The notes beneath the pieces are model-generated. The model did no database searches and was not told where the DNA came from. It saw only the letters and a program-made list of their open reading frames with translations. Shown piece after piece: positions 1 to 6,901 of a DNA stretch of 19,515 nucleotides. The position numbers and the translations under genes were made by a program. This DNA comes from CAYJEQ01 sp964369235 (GTDB taxonomy: Bacteria > Bacillota > Clostridia > Oscillospirales > Ruminococcaceae). How positions within the stretch are numbered: position 1 is the stretch's first letter; every line of letters begins with the position of its first letter. The stretch covers positions 1 through 19,515 of the forward strand of contig CAYJEQ010000049.1 in the NCBI GenBank assembly GCA_964369235.1, written 5' to 3'.

Positions 1-6
1 CGACCT

Positions 7-33
7 ATAACTGTGTGCTAAGCACACAGTTAT
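7..33. repeat. 13-bp perfect inverted repeat (hairpin)
   Basis: ATAACTGTGTGCT and AGCACACAGTTAT flank a single A, forming a strong stem. No T-run follows on either strand, so a simple intrinsic terminator is not clear. It may end a gene lying left of the window. The rest of the stretch up to position 129 shows nothing recognisable. Confidence 0.55.
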
Positions 34-129
34 TCAGTAAGCATTATTTATAAGTAGATATATAATATGTTACATTTGTAATTTATATGTAAAACTCTGT
101 TAAGCATTTATGAACTTCTTACAACTCCC

Positions 130-158
130 TTGAATTTTATATCAAAAAGTGGTAAAAT
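130..158 (+). promoter_or_regulatory. sigma-A-type promoter of the nfeD-SPFH operon
   Basis: TTGAAT (130-135) and TAAAAT (153-158) are separated by 17 bases, about 100 bases upstream of the nfeD start. The leader that follows contains the hairpin at 205-229. Confidence 0.6.
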
Positions 159-204
159 ATCACTGTACTATTATGGATATTATCAAGGAGAAAGGAAGTC
201 TTTA

Positions 205-229
205 AGTTTGAAAATAAAATTTTCAAACT
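205..229 (+). promoter_or_regulatory. leader hairpin in nfeD 5' UTR
   Basis: AGTTTGAAAAT and ATTTTCAAACT form an 11-bp perfect stem with an AAA loop, just before the nfeD ribosome binding site. The same hairpin precedes the minus-strand membrane-protein gene (16468-16492), and a shorter version precedes the biotin carrier gene (11234-11254). Confidence 0.6.
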
Positions 230-261
230 GTGCAAACTAAGAGAAAGGAATGGTCATATTT

Positions 262-762
262 ATGAGTGAAAATTTCTGGGCAATATTCTGGTTAATTGCT
301 GCAATAGGTTTATTTGTAGCTGAAGCTATGACAGTACAATTTGTATCTATCTGGGCTGCACTGGCTGCTCTTGTAGTTATATTCCCTGCATACTTGGGGG
401 TAGATTTTGACATACAGCTACTTGCCTTTGCAATACTTACTGTTATTTTTATAGCTATTAGCAGACCCTTTGTTAAAAAGCTACAGAAAAATAAACCACA
501 GGTTAATACCAACGCAAGAAGAATTGTTGGCTCTATCGGCATGATTACCGAAGAAGTTGATAATATTAAGAGTGTAGGTCGTGTTACTGTTAGTGGTGTA
601 AGCTGGGCATGCCAAAGCTATGATAATAGCATACTGCCAGCTAGTACCCAGATTGAGGTATTAGATGTTCACGGCACTAAACTGCTAGTTCGCCCAATTG
701 AGGCAGAACCACAGCCAGTGGCACAGCCAGAAACTGTAACCGCTACTAGCGAGGAAGTTTAA
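262..762 (+). CDS. NfeD-family membrane protein
   Basis: NfeD-like proteins are membrane partners of stomatin/SPFH proteins and are encoded next to them in most bacteria. The N-terminal 75 residues contain two to three hydrophobic segments. The C-terminal part (about residues 85-150) fits the NfeD OB-fold, with the pattern IVGSIGMITEEV...GRVTVSGVSW...VLDVHGTKLLV. The tail is Pro/Glu-rich. The length of 166 residues fits the short NfeD class without the serine protease domain. An in-frame ATG at 250 touches the AAAGGA motif, so the ATG at 262 is preferred. The stop TAA overlaps the next ATG (TAATG at 760-764), indicating translational coupling. A role in membrane organisation is inferred from the family and the neighbours. 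Confidence 0.85.
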   Translation: MSENFWAIFWLIAAIGLFVAEAMTVQFVSIWAALAALVVIFPAYLGVDFDIQLLAFAILTVIFIAISRPFVKKLQKNKPQVNTNARRIVGSIGMITEEVDNIKSVGRVTVSGVSWACQSYDNSILPASTQIEVLDVHGTKLLVRPIEAEPQPVAQPETVTATSEEV

Positions 763-1205
763 TGATATCTACTATTTATTTAATAGTTATTTTTTTAGTA
801 GCAGTGGGCTCTTTTAGGCTAATCCCTGCAAATCAGCAGTGGATTATTGAGAGAATGGGCAGTTACCACAGCACTAAAACCACAGGGCTTATTAACCTTA
901 TCCCCATTGCTGATAGGGTGGTAAGTAGACTACCTACAGACCCACAGCCTTTAGAGCTAGTACTTAATACTAATAACAGCTCTTTACCTACCAAAGCTAT
1001 GTTAATGCTTACTATAGAAGACCCTACTGCTTTTACCTATAGCTGTAGTAATAGTGCTCTGATAATGACAGAGCTACTGGAAAATTTACTTATAGAACTA
1101 TCACAGGAAAACTCCTATGAATTTTATCTTGATGAGGTAAATCAGCGATTTAAAGATGCTGTAGTTTCCTATGGTATAAAGGTAGACTCAATAAACCTTG
1201 TATAA
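762..1205 (+). CDS. short SPFH-domain protein, N-terminal-only stomatin paralogue
   Basis: This 147-residue protein resembles the first 155 or so residues of the stomatin-like protein encoded just downstream. Both have an N-terminal membrane helix followed by the match QQWIIERMGSYHSTKTTGL versus SEWIIERMGPYHTTWETGL, and a similar ending (YGIKVDSINLV versus WGIKVNRVELKNI). It stops where the partner enters its Glu/Ala-rich coiled coil, so it lacks the oligomerisation helix and C-terminus. The frame is intact, its start overlaps the nfeD stop, and 63 bases separate it from the full-length gene. It may be a degenerate duplicate or a small subunit that mixes with the full-length ring. The sequence between the conserved blocks is strongly diverged. 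Confidence 0.7.
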   Translation: MISTIYLIVIFLVAVGSFRLIPANQQWIIERMGSYHSTKTTGLINLIPIADRVVSRLPTDPQPLELVLNTNNSSLPTKAMLMLTIEDPTAFTYSCSNSALIMTELLENLLIELSQENSYEFYLDEVNQRFKDAVVSYGIKVDSINLV

Positions 1206-1268
1206 AATGTATATTGTAATATTAAGTTATATACTAACTTAATAAATCGAAAGGAATGGTTAAAAACT

Positions 1269-2198
1269 ATGTTAACAGGAATTATTTCATTTATTATTAT
1301 TGTTTTTCTTGTAATTCTAATTACAAGCATCAAATCCGTACCACAGTCCAGCGAATGGATTATCGAGCGTATGGGTCCTTACCACACCACCTGGGAAACA
1401 GGTCTACATGTAAAAATGCCTTTTATCGACAAAATCAAAAAGAAAATCTCTCTAAAAGAGCAGGTTGTTGACTTCCCTCCACAGCCAGTTATTACAAGAG
1501 ATAATATCATGATGCAGATTGATACTGTTGTATTCTTTGAGGTTATCGACTCCAAGCAGTTTACATATGGTGTTGAGCGTCCTATCTCTGCTATTGAGAA
1601 CCTATCTGCTACAACCCTTAGAAATATTATCGGTGATATGGCATTTGACGAAACACTTAACTCTCGTGATAGCATAAATACTAAGATTACTGCTATTCTT
1701 GATGCTGCTACTGATAAGTGGGGTATTAAGGTTAACCGTGTTGAGCTAAAGAACATTATCCCTCCAACTGATATCCAGAAGGCAATGGAAAAAGAAGCAA
1801 AAGCAGAGCGTGAGCGTCGTGCTATTATGCTAGAAGCACAGGGTACTAAGGATAGCCAGATTCTAGTTGCTGAGGGTGAAAAGCAGTCTGCAATCCTAAG
1901 AGCTGAAGCTGAGAAGGAAACTGCTATTCTACATGCTGATGCTGAGAGAGAGAAGAGAATCCTAGAAGCACAGGGTGAAGCAGAAGCTATTCTAATGGTA
2001 CAGAAGGCTACAGCTGACGGTATCGCATTACTAAATACTTCCTGCCCAACACAACAGGTACTAACACTAAAAAGCTTTGAAGCAATGGAAAAAGTTGCTG
2101 ACGGTAAAGCTACAAAAATTATTATCCCAAGCGAACTACAGAACATGGGTGGTCTGCTAACAGCAGCTGCTGAAGTAGTTAAAGCTGATGTTAAATAA
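1269..2198 (+). CDS. stomatin/prohibitin-like SPFH-domain protein (QmcA/HflC type)
   Basis: Residues 4-22 form an N-terminal membrane anchor. An SPFH domain spans about residues 25-175, with the typical WIIERMGPYHTTWETGLHVKMPF entry region (split here for length: WIIERMGPYH, then GLHVKMPF). A long Ala/Glu/Lys-rich coiled coil covers about 175-250 (EKEAKAERERRA, AEGEKQSAILRAEAEKETAI). A short C-terminal domain (TLKSFEAMEKVADGKATKIIIP) is usual for the family. The length of 309 residues is normal. Such proteins form large membrane-attached oligomers with NfeD and are linked to membrane microdomains. The ribosome binding site is GAAAGGAATGG, 9 bases before ATG. It is the last gene of the operon, followed by a terminator at 2213-2251. 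Confidence 0.92.
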   Translation: MLTGIISFIIIVFLVILITSIKSVPQSSEWIIERMGPYHTTWETGLHVKMPFIDKIKKKISLKEQVVDFPPQPVITRDNIMMQIDTVVFFEVIDSKQFTYGVERPISAIENLSATTLRNIIGDMAFDETLNSRDSINTKITAILDAATDKWGIKVNRVELKNIIPPTDIQKAMEKEAKAERERRAIMLEAQGTKDSQILVAEGEKQSAILRAEAEKETAILHADAEREKRILEAQGEAEAILMVQKATADGIALLNTSCPTQQVLTLKSFEAMEKVADGKATKIIIPSELQNMGGLLTAAAEVVKADVK

Positions 2199-2212
2199 TT
2201 ATATAATGTAAG

Positions 2213-2251
2213 AAACTACCACTATCATTTTTTTGATAGTGGTAGTTTTTT
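2213..2251 (+). terminator. intrinsic terminator of the nfeD-SPFH operon
   Basis: AAACTACCACTATCA (2213-2227) pairs perfectly with TGATAGTGGTAGTTT (2234-2248) and a T-run follows. It lies 15 bases after the stop codon of the SPFH gene. Confidence 0.9.
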
Positions 2252-2253
2252 GG

Positions 2254-2345
2254 CTCTTTGTCAATAGTTGGGGTAAAATTCTGTTAGGGTACTGTACTTC
2301 GCCAAGAGGGAGGGACAGTACCCTAACATTTGCTATAGAACTTTT
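2254..2345 (+). repeat. palindromic intergenic element, copy A
   Basis: A central stem GTTAGGGTACTGT (2283-2295) / ACAGTACCCTAAC (2315-2327) encloses a degenerate inner stem with CTTCGCC on its left side. The left flank CAATAGTTGGGGTAAAATTC and the right flank ACATTTGCTATAGAACTTT recur around copy C (18879-18971). Inverted versions are at 13301-13384 and 13449-13505. No protein is encoded. Confidence 0.75.
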
Positions 2346-2390
2346 TTTGATAGTGTAGCTTTTTTTATATGGAGGTGATAAGCCTGACTG

Positions 2391-2507
2391 TTGATACAAT
2401 CTAATTTTTATCAATCAGATTACATGACATATTATTCCAGTGCACTGCATAAAGTATTAATACAGTATTTACACAGAAATAAACTTACTTTTGTGCTACC
2501 ATTTTAG
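2391..2507 (+). other. candidate 38-codon small ORF
   Basis: A TTG codon at 2391 opens 38 codons ending in TAG at 2505. It lies 11 bases after a near-perfect Shine-Dalgarno sequence, GGAGGTGAT (2371-2379). The peptide is polar and aromatic (contains NFYQSDYMTYYSSALHKV) and matches nothing known to me. No promoter was recognised. It could equally be the stranded ribosome binding site of a lost gene. Confidence 0.25.
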
Positions 2508-2682
2508 CAGAGTAATGCACAAATGTAATGAAATCTACATGTAATCTTTTCACAAAATGTAAAAATAAGGGTTTTGCACTATGTTATATATTATGATTGT
2601 ATTGGTAAAATGACTAATTTCACCGTGAAAATATCTCCAATTTTAAGGTTTTTACAATAAATTGTATATATTCCAATATCTA

Positions 2683-2711
2683 TTGACAGTGCTTTTTAGT
2701 TGTATTATACT
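2683..2711 (+). promoter_or_regulatory. near-consensus sigma-A promoter of the hemerythrin gene
   Basis: TTGACA (2683-2688), a 17-base spacer and TATACT (2706-2711). The untranslated leader would be about 120 bases. It contains an imperfect hairpin, CTATTTAC (from 2759) with GTAAATAG (from 2790), ahead of the ribosome binding site. The remainder of 2508-2682 is AT-rich with nothing recognised. Confidence 0.8.
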
Positions 2712-2838
2712 AATGTTACCAACAAGTCACATATGTTCACTTATTTTTTTGTAACCCTATCTATTTACATAGTCGCAATGTCGCCCATCTCAGTAAATAG
2801 GTTAGCCATAACTAGTAGTAGAAAGGATGATTAGCTAT

Positions 2839-3264
2839 ATGAAAAAAGGAAGTAATATTGAGTTTAAGGTAACTAATGATTTGATTATTGGAAACGAAGA
2901 AATTGATAACGAACATCTACAGCTTATAGCAATTATTAATAAGATAAATAGAGCTTGCTATAATGGGGTAGATCGCACTGAGATTGTAAGGATACTTGAC
3001 TTTTTAACTGAATATACTATAGCGCACTTTAAAAAAGAAGAGGAGCTACAATCTTACTATAACTACCCAGGGGCTTTAAAACACAAGCTTCATCATCAGC
3101 ATTTCCTTGATGAAGTTGCCCTTATTAATGAGAAGTTCCATCATGAGGGTTCTAGTGTAGCCTTGGTATCAGAGATTAATTTAATGCTTGTAAATTGGTT
3201 ATTCACCCACATACGCACCGAAGACCGAGACCTTGCCCTATATATCCAAAACCTTAATAAGTAA
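2839..3264 (+). CDS. bacteriohemerythrin (O2-binding diiron protein)
   Basis: This 141-residue single-domain hemerythrin has all seven expected diiron ligands: His26 (DNEH), His63 and Glu67 (HFKKE), His82 and His86 (HKLHHQHF), and His124 and Asp129 (HIRTED). The family binds O2 reversibly in the cytoplasm, and in anaerobes is thought to buffer or detect oxygen. No signalling domain is fused. An in-frame ATG at 2827 lies directly on the AGAAAGGA motif, so the ATG at 2839 is preferred. The gene is monocistronic, with a strong promoter, a long leader and a bidirectional terminator. A physiological O2-protection role is inference. Confidence 0.93.
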   Translation: MKKGSNIEFKVTNDLIIGNEEIDNEHLQLIAIINKINRACYNGVDRTEIVRILDFLTEYTIAHFKKEEELQSYYNYPGALKHKLHHQHFLDEVALINEKFHHEGSSVALVSEINLMLVNWLFTHIRTEDRDLALYIQNLNK

Positions 3265-3291
3265 TTCTAATTCTCCTTTTATAAATATCAT

Positions 3292-3326
3292 AAAAAGGTA
3301 GTGCATGACGCACTACCTTTTTATTT
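3292..3326. terminator. bidirectional terminator between convergent genes
   Basis: AAAAAGGTAGTGC (3292-3304) and GCACTACCTTTTT (3310-3322) enclose the loop ATGAC. T-runs follow on both strands, so it can end the hemerythrin gene on plus and the 3360-3821 gene on minus. Confidence 0.9.
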
Positions 3327-3359
3327 TAGAAATTTTACTCATAGTGAATAAACCTTATA

Positions 3360-3821
3360 TTACCTTTTTTTCTCTATCTGCTTATTAAGATTATCTATTA
3401 TATCTACCTCTGCCTGTGTTCTAGGCTTTACTAAGGCTATGTATCTTTTTGCCTCACCTTTATTACCTAGACCTGTATGAGCTGTTGCCATATTTAGATT
3501 AAAAACATTCTTCTCATATTCTGTTTTAGGCTGTGGGTTCATAGCCTTAAGATCTGCAATAAATTTATTGTGATTTCTGTGTTGATTATATATCTCTATA
3601 ATTCGGTTATTCTCTTTATTAAATCCTTTATGGACTATAGGTGACATTATAGACAGTGCCAGTACATATACTATAAAATGCACCACCATTACCCCTAGGG
3701 ACACTAAGATTATCCCAGTATTGTCCAAAGTAAAATATGCTGTACATATATAGGTGGTTATTACAATTAATGCCACTCCACTTATCCAGTAGTTTCTCCA
3801 TCTACTATTTTGATCTTTCAT
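3360..3821 (-). CDS. small membrane protein with C-terminal TPR-like helices, unknown function
   Basis: The protein has 153 residues. Two hydrophobic segments (about 13-31 and 36-58) form a helical hairpin. They are followed by a soluble helical stretch (about 70-150) reading YEKNVFNLNMATAHTGLGNKGEAKRYIALV, which resembles a tetratricopeptide-type pair of helices. The ribosome binding site is GGGAAGGAAG, 8 bases before ATG. It is the last gene of a three-gene operon with the DUF3592-like protein and the FemX-like enzyme. It ends just before the bidirectional terminator. No specific function can be assigned. Confidence 0.75.
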   Translation of the reverse strand: MKDQNSRWRNYWISGVALIVITTYICTAYFTLDNTGIILVSLGVMVVHFIVYVLALSIMSPIVHKGFNKENNRIIEIYNQHRNHNKFIADLKAMNPQPKTEYEKNVFNLNMATAHTGLGNKGEAKRYIALVKPRTQAEVDIIDNLNKQIEKKR

Positions 3822-3896
3822 AGGTGTATCTTCCTTCCCTTTGGTTTTAGGATATGGCTAGGGTGACAGTTCATCTTTACATAAACTTACATTATC

Positions 3897-4397
3897 TTAG
3901 GAATACATGCTTTTTAGAATATCATCATCTTCCTCATGGTTATTACTGATGGATTTAGATTTATTCTTCCTAGCCTTTATTAAAGCTGGCACCAACTTAA
4001 AACCACCTATAACCATCAATGAAAACACCCCTATAGCCACTGCTGACCTATAGGTAGAATTTTCTCGCTGTTTTGCCTCATATATAGCCACAGGATTGCC
4101 ATAGTCATAGTAAATCTCAATACTATCCCCTATCTGACCACTGCCTTCATAATCGGTTATTATAGCTTCTACTGTGGTCATTCCTCTAACATAGCTAATC
4201 TTGGCAATGTAATAACCATCTCTGCTTTCTGGCTGGGTATAGACTATATCCTCTATTACCCCTGTGGTTTTACCATAATTACCACCTATACGGCTATCCA
4301 CCATATTGTATATATCCTGTCCAATGCCTATGATAATACAGATAATAACTATAATCTGCCATAGTACAGACTTTGTACTTCTTTGTTTTTTAGCCAT
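3897..4397 (-). CDS. DUF3592-like membrane protein
   Basis: The protein has 166 residues: a membrane helix (about 12-32), an extracytoplasmic beta-rich domain (about 38-110) and a second membrane helix (about 120-140), then a basic and acidic cytoplasmic tail. The central domain has the DUF3592 pattern: TTGVIEDIVY, then YIAKISYVRGMTTVEA, then GDSIEIYYDYGNP. The biochemical role of DUF3592 is unknown. Its ribosome binding site (AGAAGGTAGGTG) overlaps the 3' end of the upstream FemX-like gene, and only 10 bases separate stop and start. The genes are therefore probably cotranscribed and coupled. A cell-envelope role is inferred only from that linkage. Confidence 0.75.
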   Translation of the reverse strand: MAKKQRSTKSVLWQIIVIICIIIGIGQDIYNMVDSRIGGNYGKTTGVIEDIVYTQPESRDGYYIAKISYVRGMTTVEAIITDYEGSGQIGDSIEIYYDYGNPVAIYEAKQRENSTYRSAVAIGVFSLMVIGGFKLVPALIKARKNKSKSISNNHEEDDDILKSMYS

Positions 4398-4407
4398 CTT
4401 ATGGCAC

Positions 4408-5457
4408 CTACCTTCTAAGCTTCTTCTTAATCTGTCTTAGAGTACCATTTAGATTAATTGCGTGATCCACTAGTTTTGAGCGTATAGGCATATAGGTATA
4501 ATCAAACTCACCTACTAACTCATCTAATGTACCGTTAAAACCTTTTTTAAATCGGTATAAACCATAAATAGGCTTACTCTCATCAAGTAGCCCCGATACA
4601 CCCTGAAAATCATAAACAAAACAGTTGGTTTCTACTGCCCATCTAATCATTTCCCACTGCATAAGGTAGTTTGGCATTACATTTCTGTGGTTATTGTCTG
4701 AGGCACCGTAAACATAACAGCATTTACCACCAAAATTAGTAGTAATCGCTCCACTAATTGCCTTACCCTCATAGTAACCCATATACAGCCTTACATTTTC
4801 CCCTAATGCATCTAGCATTCTTTCAAAATATATCTTAGGACGGGTAATAAAACCATCTCGCTCCCCTGTAACCTGCATGATACGGATAAAATCATCTAGA
4901 TCTTCCTTAGTACCTACTCGGATTTCCACTCCTTTTTTCTGGGCTACTCTAATATTATATCTGCACTTCTGGGTAATATCAGCTAGAACTTCTTCCTCAG
5001 TTCTTCCCTTAATATATAATCGGTAGTTAAATCTAGCCTGTATTGTTTCAAAACCATCTGGCCCTGCAAACTGTACAAAACCCATCTCTTTCATTATATT
5101 AATAAACTCCTGATCCTCCATTAAAGTATCGGGATCTATCTTTAAAGAATGTGCTTTGTGTTTTTTCGCCAGTGCATCAGCCCCAGCTTTAAGGTCGGAA
5201 AGCACTGCTCTATCATTTAAATCACAGACTGGGCCTCTAGGTGCATAGAGAAATGTAGTGCCTATTAGTGGTATCTTCTGAATAAGTACACTCATGGCTC
5301 CCACAATTTCACCTTTATCATTACGGGACACAACAGCCTCATATCCCCAGTTATTCTTTACATGGCGCCAGCTACTACACTGGGTAAATCCACCATTTAT
5401 ATGTCCTGCTACAAACTCATCAAGTTCACTATATCTATCTGGGCTAAGAATTTCCAA
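4408..5457 (-). CDS. FemX/FemAB-family peptidoglycan aminoacyltransferase
   Basis: FemABX enzymes use aminoacyl-tRNA to add amino acids to the peptidoglycan stem peptide on lipid II at the inner face of the membrane. The 349-residue protein shows the double GNAT-like layout: CSSWRHVKNNWGYEAV near the N-terminus, then YAPRGPVCD (about 92-100). The second half contains ITQKCRYNIRVAQKKGVEI, YEGKAISGAITTNFGGKCCYVYGASDN and the C-terminal LYRFKKGFNG block. No long coiled-coil insertion is evident, so it resembles FemX rather than FemA/FemB. The start is TTG, supported by AAGGAGG with a 9-base spacer. It is the first gene of the operon, and a palindrome at 5500-5515 lies upstream. The amino acid added cannot be told from sequence. 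Confidence 0.88.
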   Translation of the reverse strand: MEILSPDRYSELDEFVAGHINGGFTQCSSWRHVKNNWGYEAVVSRNDKGEIVGAMSVLIQKIPLIGTTFLYAPRGPVCDLNDRAVLSDLKAGADALAKKHKAHSLKIDPDTLMEDQEFINIMKEMGFVQFAGPDGFETIQARFNYRLYIKGRTEEEVLADITQKCRYNIRVAQKKGVEIRVGTKEDLDDFIRIMQVTGERDGFITRPKIYFERMLDALGENVRLYMGYYEGKAISGAITTNFGGKCCYVYGASDNNHRNVMPNYLMQWEMIRWAVETNCFVYDFQGVSGLLDESKPIYGLYRFKKGFNGTLDELVGEFDYTYMPIRSKLVDHAINLNGTLRQIKKKLRR

Positions 5458-5499
5458 TTCACTACCCCTCCTTATTCTATTAAATCTTCTTACAACTAT

Positions 5500-5515
5500 A
5501 TACTATACATAGTAT
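5500..5515. promoter_or_regulatory. palindrome upstream of the FemX operon
   Basis: ATACTAT and ATAGTAT separated by AC form a 7-bp inverted repeat in the likely promoter region of the minus-strand femX operon. It overlaps TATAGT/TATGTA sequences that could serve as the -10 box. This is the size and symmetry of a dimeric repressor site. No regulator gene is adjacent. Confidence 0.4.
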
Positions 5516-5534
5516 GCACTAGTTGTTATTCTAT

Positions 5535-5730
5535 CACAAAACTTACATTAATAAAAGTCTTATTACCATAGGAGTTACTATTTATTTAACTAAGCTATAG
5601 TTAAGGGTTATTTGTGACACAAAACTTACATTAATTAAAGTCTTATTACCATAGGAGTTACTATTTATTTAACTAAGCTATAGTTAAGGGTTATTTGTGA
5701 CACAAAACTTACATTAATTAAAGTCTTATT
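5535..5730. repeat. 83-bp tandem direct repeat, 2.4 copies
   Basis: Units start at 5535 and 5618, with a 30-bp partial third unit at 5701-5730. The two full units differ at one base (ATTAATAAAAG versus ATTAATTAAAG). The partial unit includes the stop codon of the QueG-like gene (5726-5728). Unit junctions read TTTGTGACACAAA, itself a palindrome, and each unit contains TTAACTA/TAGTTAA. No protein is encoded. Confidence 0.92.
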
Positions 5731-6559
5731 CATTCTCTATTATATCCAAATTCCTTAGCAGTACCTTCTGCCCACGATATCCTAGGGCTTTGTGGCCTCT
5801 TACTTTATCTAAATTCTCCCTATTAATTATATCCACAACATCTTGGTAAAAATCAGCTATAGGGGTTTTCTGGGCGTCTTTATTCATAGGACATAGGTCG
5901 TTACAGTTATCACATCCCCATAGAAATCCTGATTTTTTTATTGCCTCTACTTCATTATGGGATAGTTCACCTTTTTTCTGGGTGATGTGGGATAGGCAGA
6001 TTTCGCAGTTAAAATTTCCCATTAACGCACTGGTAGGACAGCCATCAACACAGATATTACAGTGTAAACAACTGCCTTCCATAGGTTTTGACCTAGGCAA
6101 AAACAAATCTGTAACCACTGTTGCTATAAAAACATAGCTACCATACTGAGGATTTATCAGCTGATTATTTACCCCAACTACCCCTAGACCTGATAGATAT
6201 CCAGCAGTAACCTCTCTAATAGGGGATATATCACAAAAGCTTTCAAAGCAATTTTCCTTATAGCTTTCCTGCAATTCCTTGCAAATTTCCCCTAGTATTC
6301 TTTGGGCAATTAGGTGGTAATCCTCTCCTAGTGTGTACCTTGATATATTTCGATTAGGGTATTCACCTATATAATAGGGCAGTAAACAGCTTATTACACT
6401 AGTAGGATTTTGTGGTAGTCGCTGGGAGGCTCTACACTCTATTAAAGGCAGTAGCTGATTATAATCTGCCACCCCTACCCAGTTAATAGAGTATTTTTGA
6501 AAAATTTCTATTATTTTATCTATAACTACACTTCCCTTCCCTGTTGTAATGGCAAACAT
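5726..6559 (-). CDS. queG: QueG-like double [4Fe-4S] protein (epoxyqueuosine reductase family)
   Basis: QueG reduces epoxyqueuosine to queuosine in the tRNA anticodon loop using a cobalamin and two [4Fe-4S] clusters. Numbered from the ATG at 6559, the cluster motif is C164-x2-C167-x2-C170-x3-C174-P, followed by C185 and then C216-DN-C219-x3-C223-P. Asp110 (FCDISPIREVTAG) sits where QueG has its catalytic Asp. The usual GKNT motif reads GVNN. At 277 residues it is shorter than typical QueG and lacks the C-terminal HEAT-repeat region, so a different substrate is possible. The ATG at 6559 has no ribosome binding site and lies at the predicted transcript start. GGGAAGGG points to an ATA start at 6523 (265 residues). 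Confidence 0.75.
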   Translation of the reverse strand: MFAITTGKGSVVIDKIIEIFQKYSINWVGVADYNQLLPLIECRASQRLPQNPTSVISCLLPYYIGEYPNRNISRYTLGEDYHLIAQRILGEICKELQESYKENCFESFCDISPIREVTAGYLSGLGVVGVNNQLINPQYGSYVFIATVVTDLFLPRSKPMEGSCLHCNICVDGCPTSALMGNFNCEICLSHITQKKGELSHNEVEAIKKSGFLWGCDNCNDLCPMNKDAQKTPIADFYQDVVDIINRENLDKVRGHKALGYRGQKVLLRNLDIIENE

Positions 6560-6566
6560 ATCTCAT

Positions 6567-6596
6567 ATTATACTATAATATTAAACACCTTGTCCA
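6567..6596 (-). promoter_or_regulatory. probable promoter of the QueG-like gene
   Basis: On the minus strand, TGGACA (6591-6596), an 18-base spacer and TATAAT (6567-6572). Transcription would begin near 6560, essentially at the only upstream ATG, which argues that translation starts further in. A perfect inverted repeat, TAATTCC/GGAATTA (6606-6623), lies just upstream. Confidence 0.55.
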
Positions 6597-6797
6597 CATT
6601 ATAGGTAATTCCCTAAGGAATTATAACAATATGATTTATTTATGACGGCAAACTTGCATTTTTTCACCTGTGGCTAAACCAAAATTAAATAATTCTATAG
6701 TTACTCCACCTTATATATTATTCTACAGTATACATGTAAATTTTTTGTTATAATTATAATCTATATCCAGTATTATAAAATTTTATCATAGTAACCA

Positions 6798-6826
6798 TTG
6801 AAGTAATAGATTTATTTTGGTACAAT
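6798..6826 (+). promoter_or_regulatory. probable promoter of the AbrB-family gene
   Basis: TTGAAG (6798-6803), a 17-base spacer and TACAAT (6821-6826), with 75 bases to the TTG start. The rest of the 6624-6797 divergent intergenic region is AT-rich. It includes TTATTTATGACGGCAAACTT (6636-6655), a degenerate relative of the 83-bp repeat junction. Confidence 0.5.
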
Positions 6827-6901
6827 GGGATATATTAATAATTTTTAAAAAATTTACTGTGAATTATTTTTATAGAATTACTAGAAAGAGGTGGGAATTA
6901 T

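Noticed and set aside
1256..1471. 71-codon plus-strand frame starting at the ATG within the ribosome binding site of the stomatin gene
   Set aside because: It is out of frame with the SPFH protein and lies inside it. The ATG is part of the AAAGGAATGG motif.
1379..2146. 255-codon open frame on the minus strand opposite the stomatin-like gene
   Set aside because: It is the mirror of an Ala/Glu-rich coiled-coil gene, giving Ser/Ile/Ala-rich sequence with no family resemblance. The plus-strand gene is certain.
2827..2838. Upstream ATG as hemerythrin start
   Set aside because: It abuts the AGAAAGGA sequence with no spacer. The second in-frame ATG at 2839 has workable spacing.
5294..5571. Two short plus-strand frames near the femX start
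   Set aside because: They are antisense to a well-supported FemX-like gene and its promoter. The sequences have no family features.
5535..5730. CRISPR array
   Set aside because: The repeats are 83 bp and directly adjacent, without unique spacers, and no cas genes are present.
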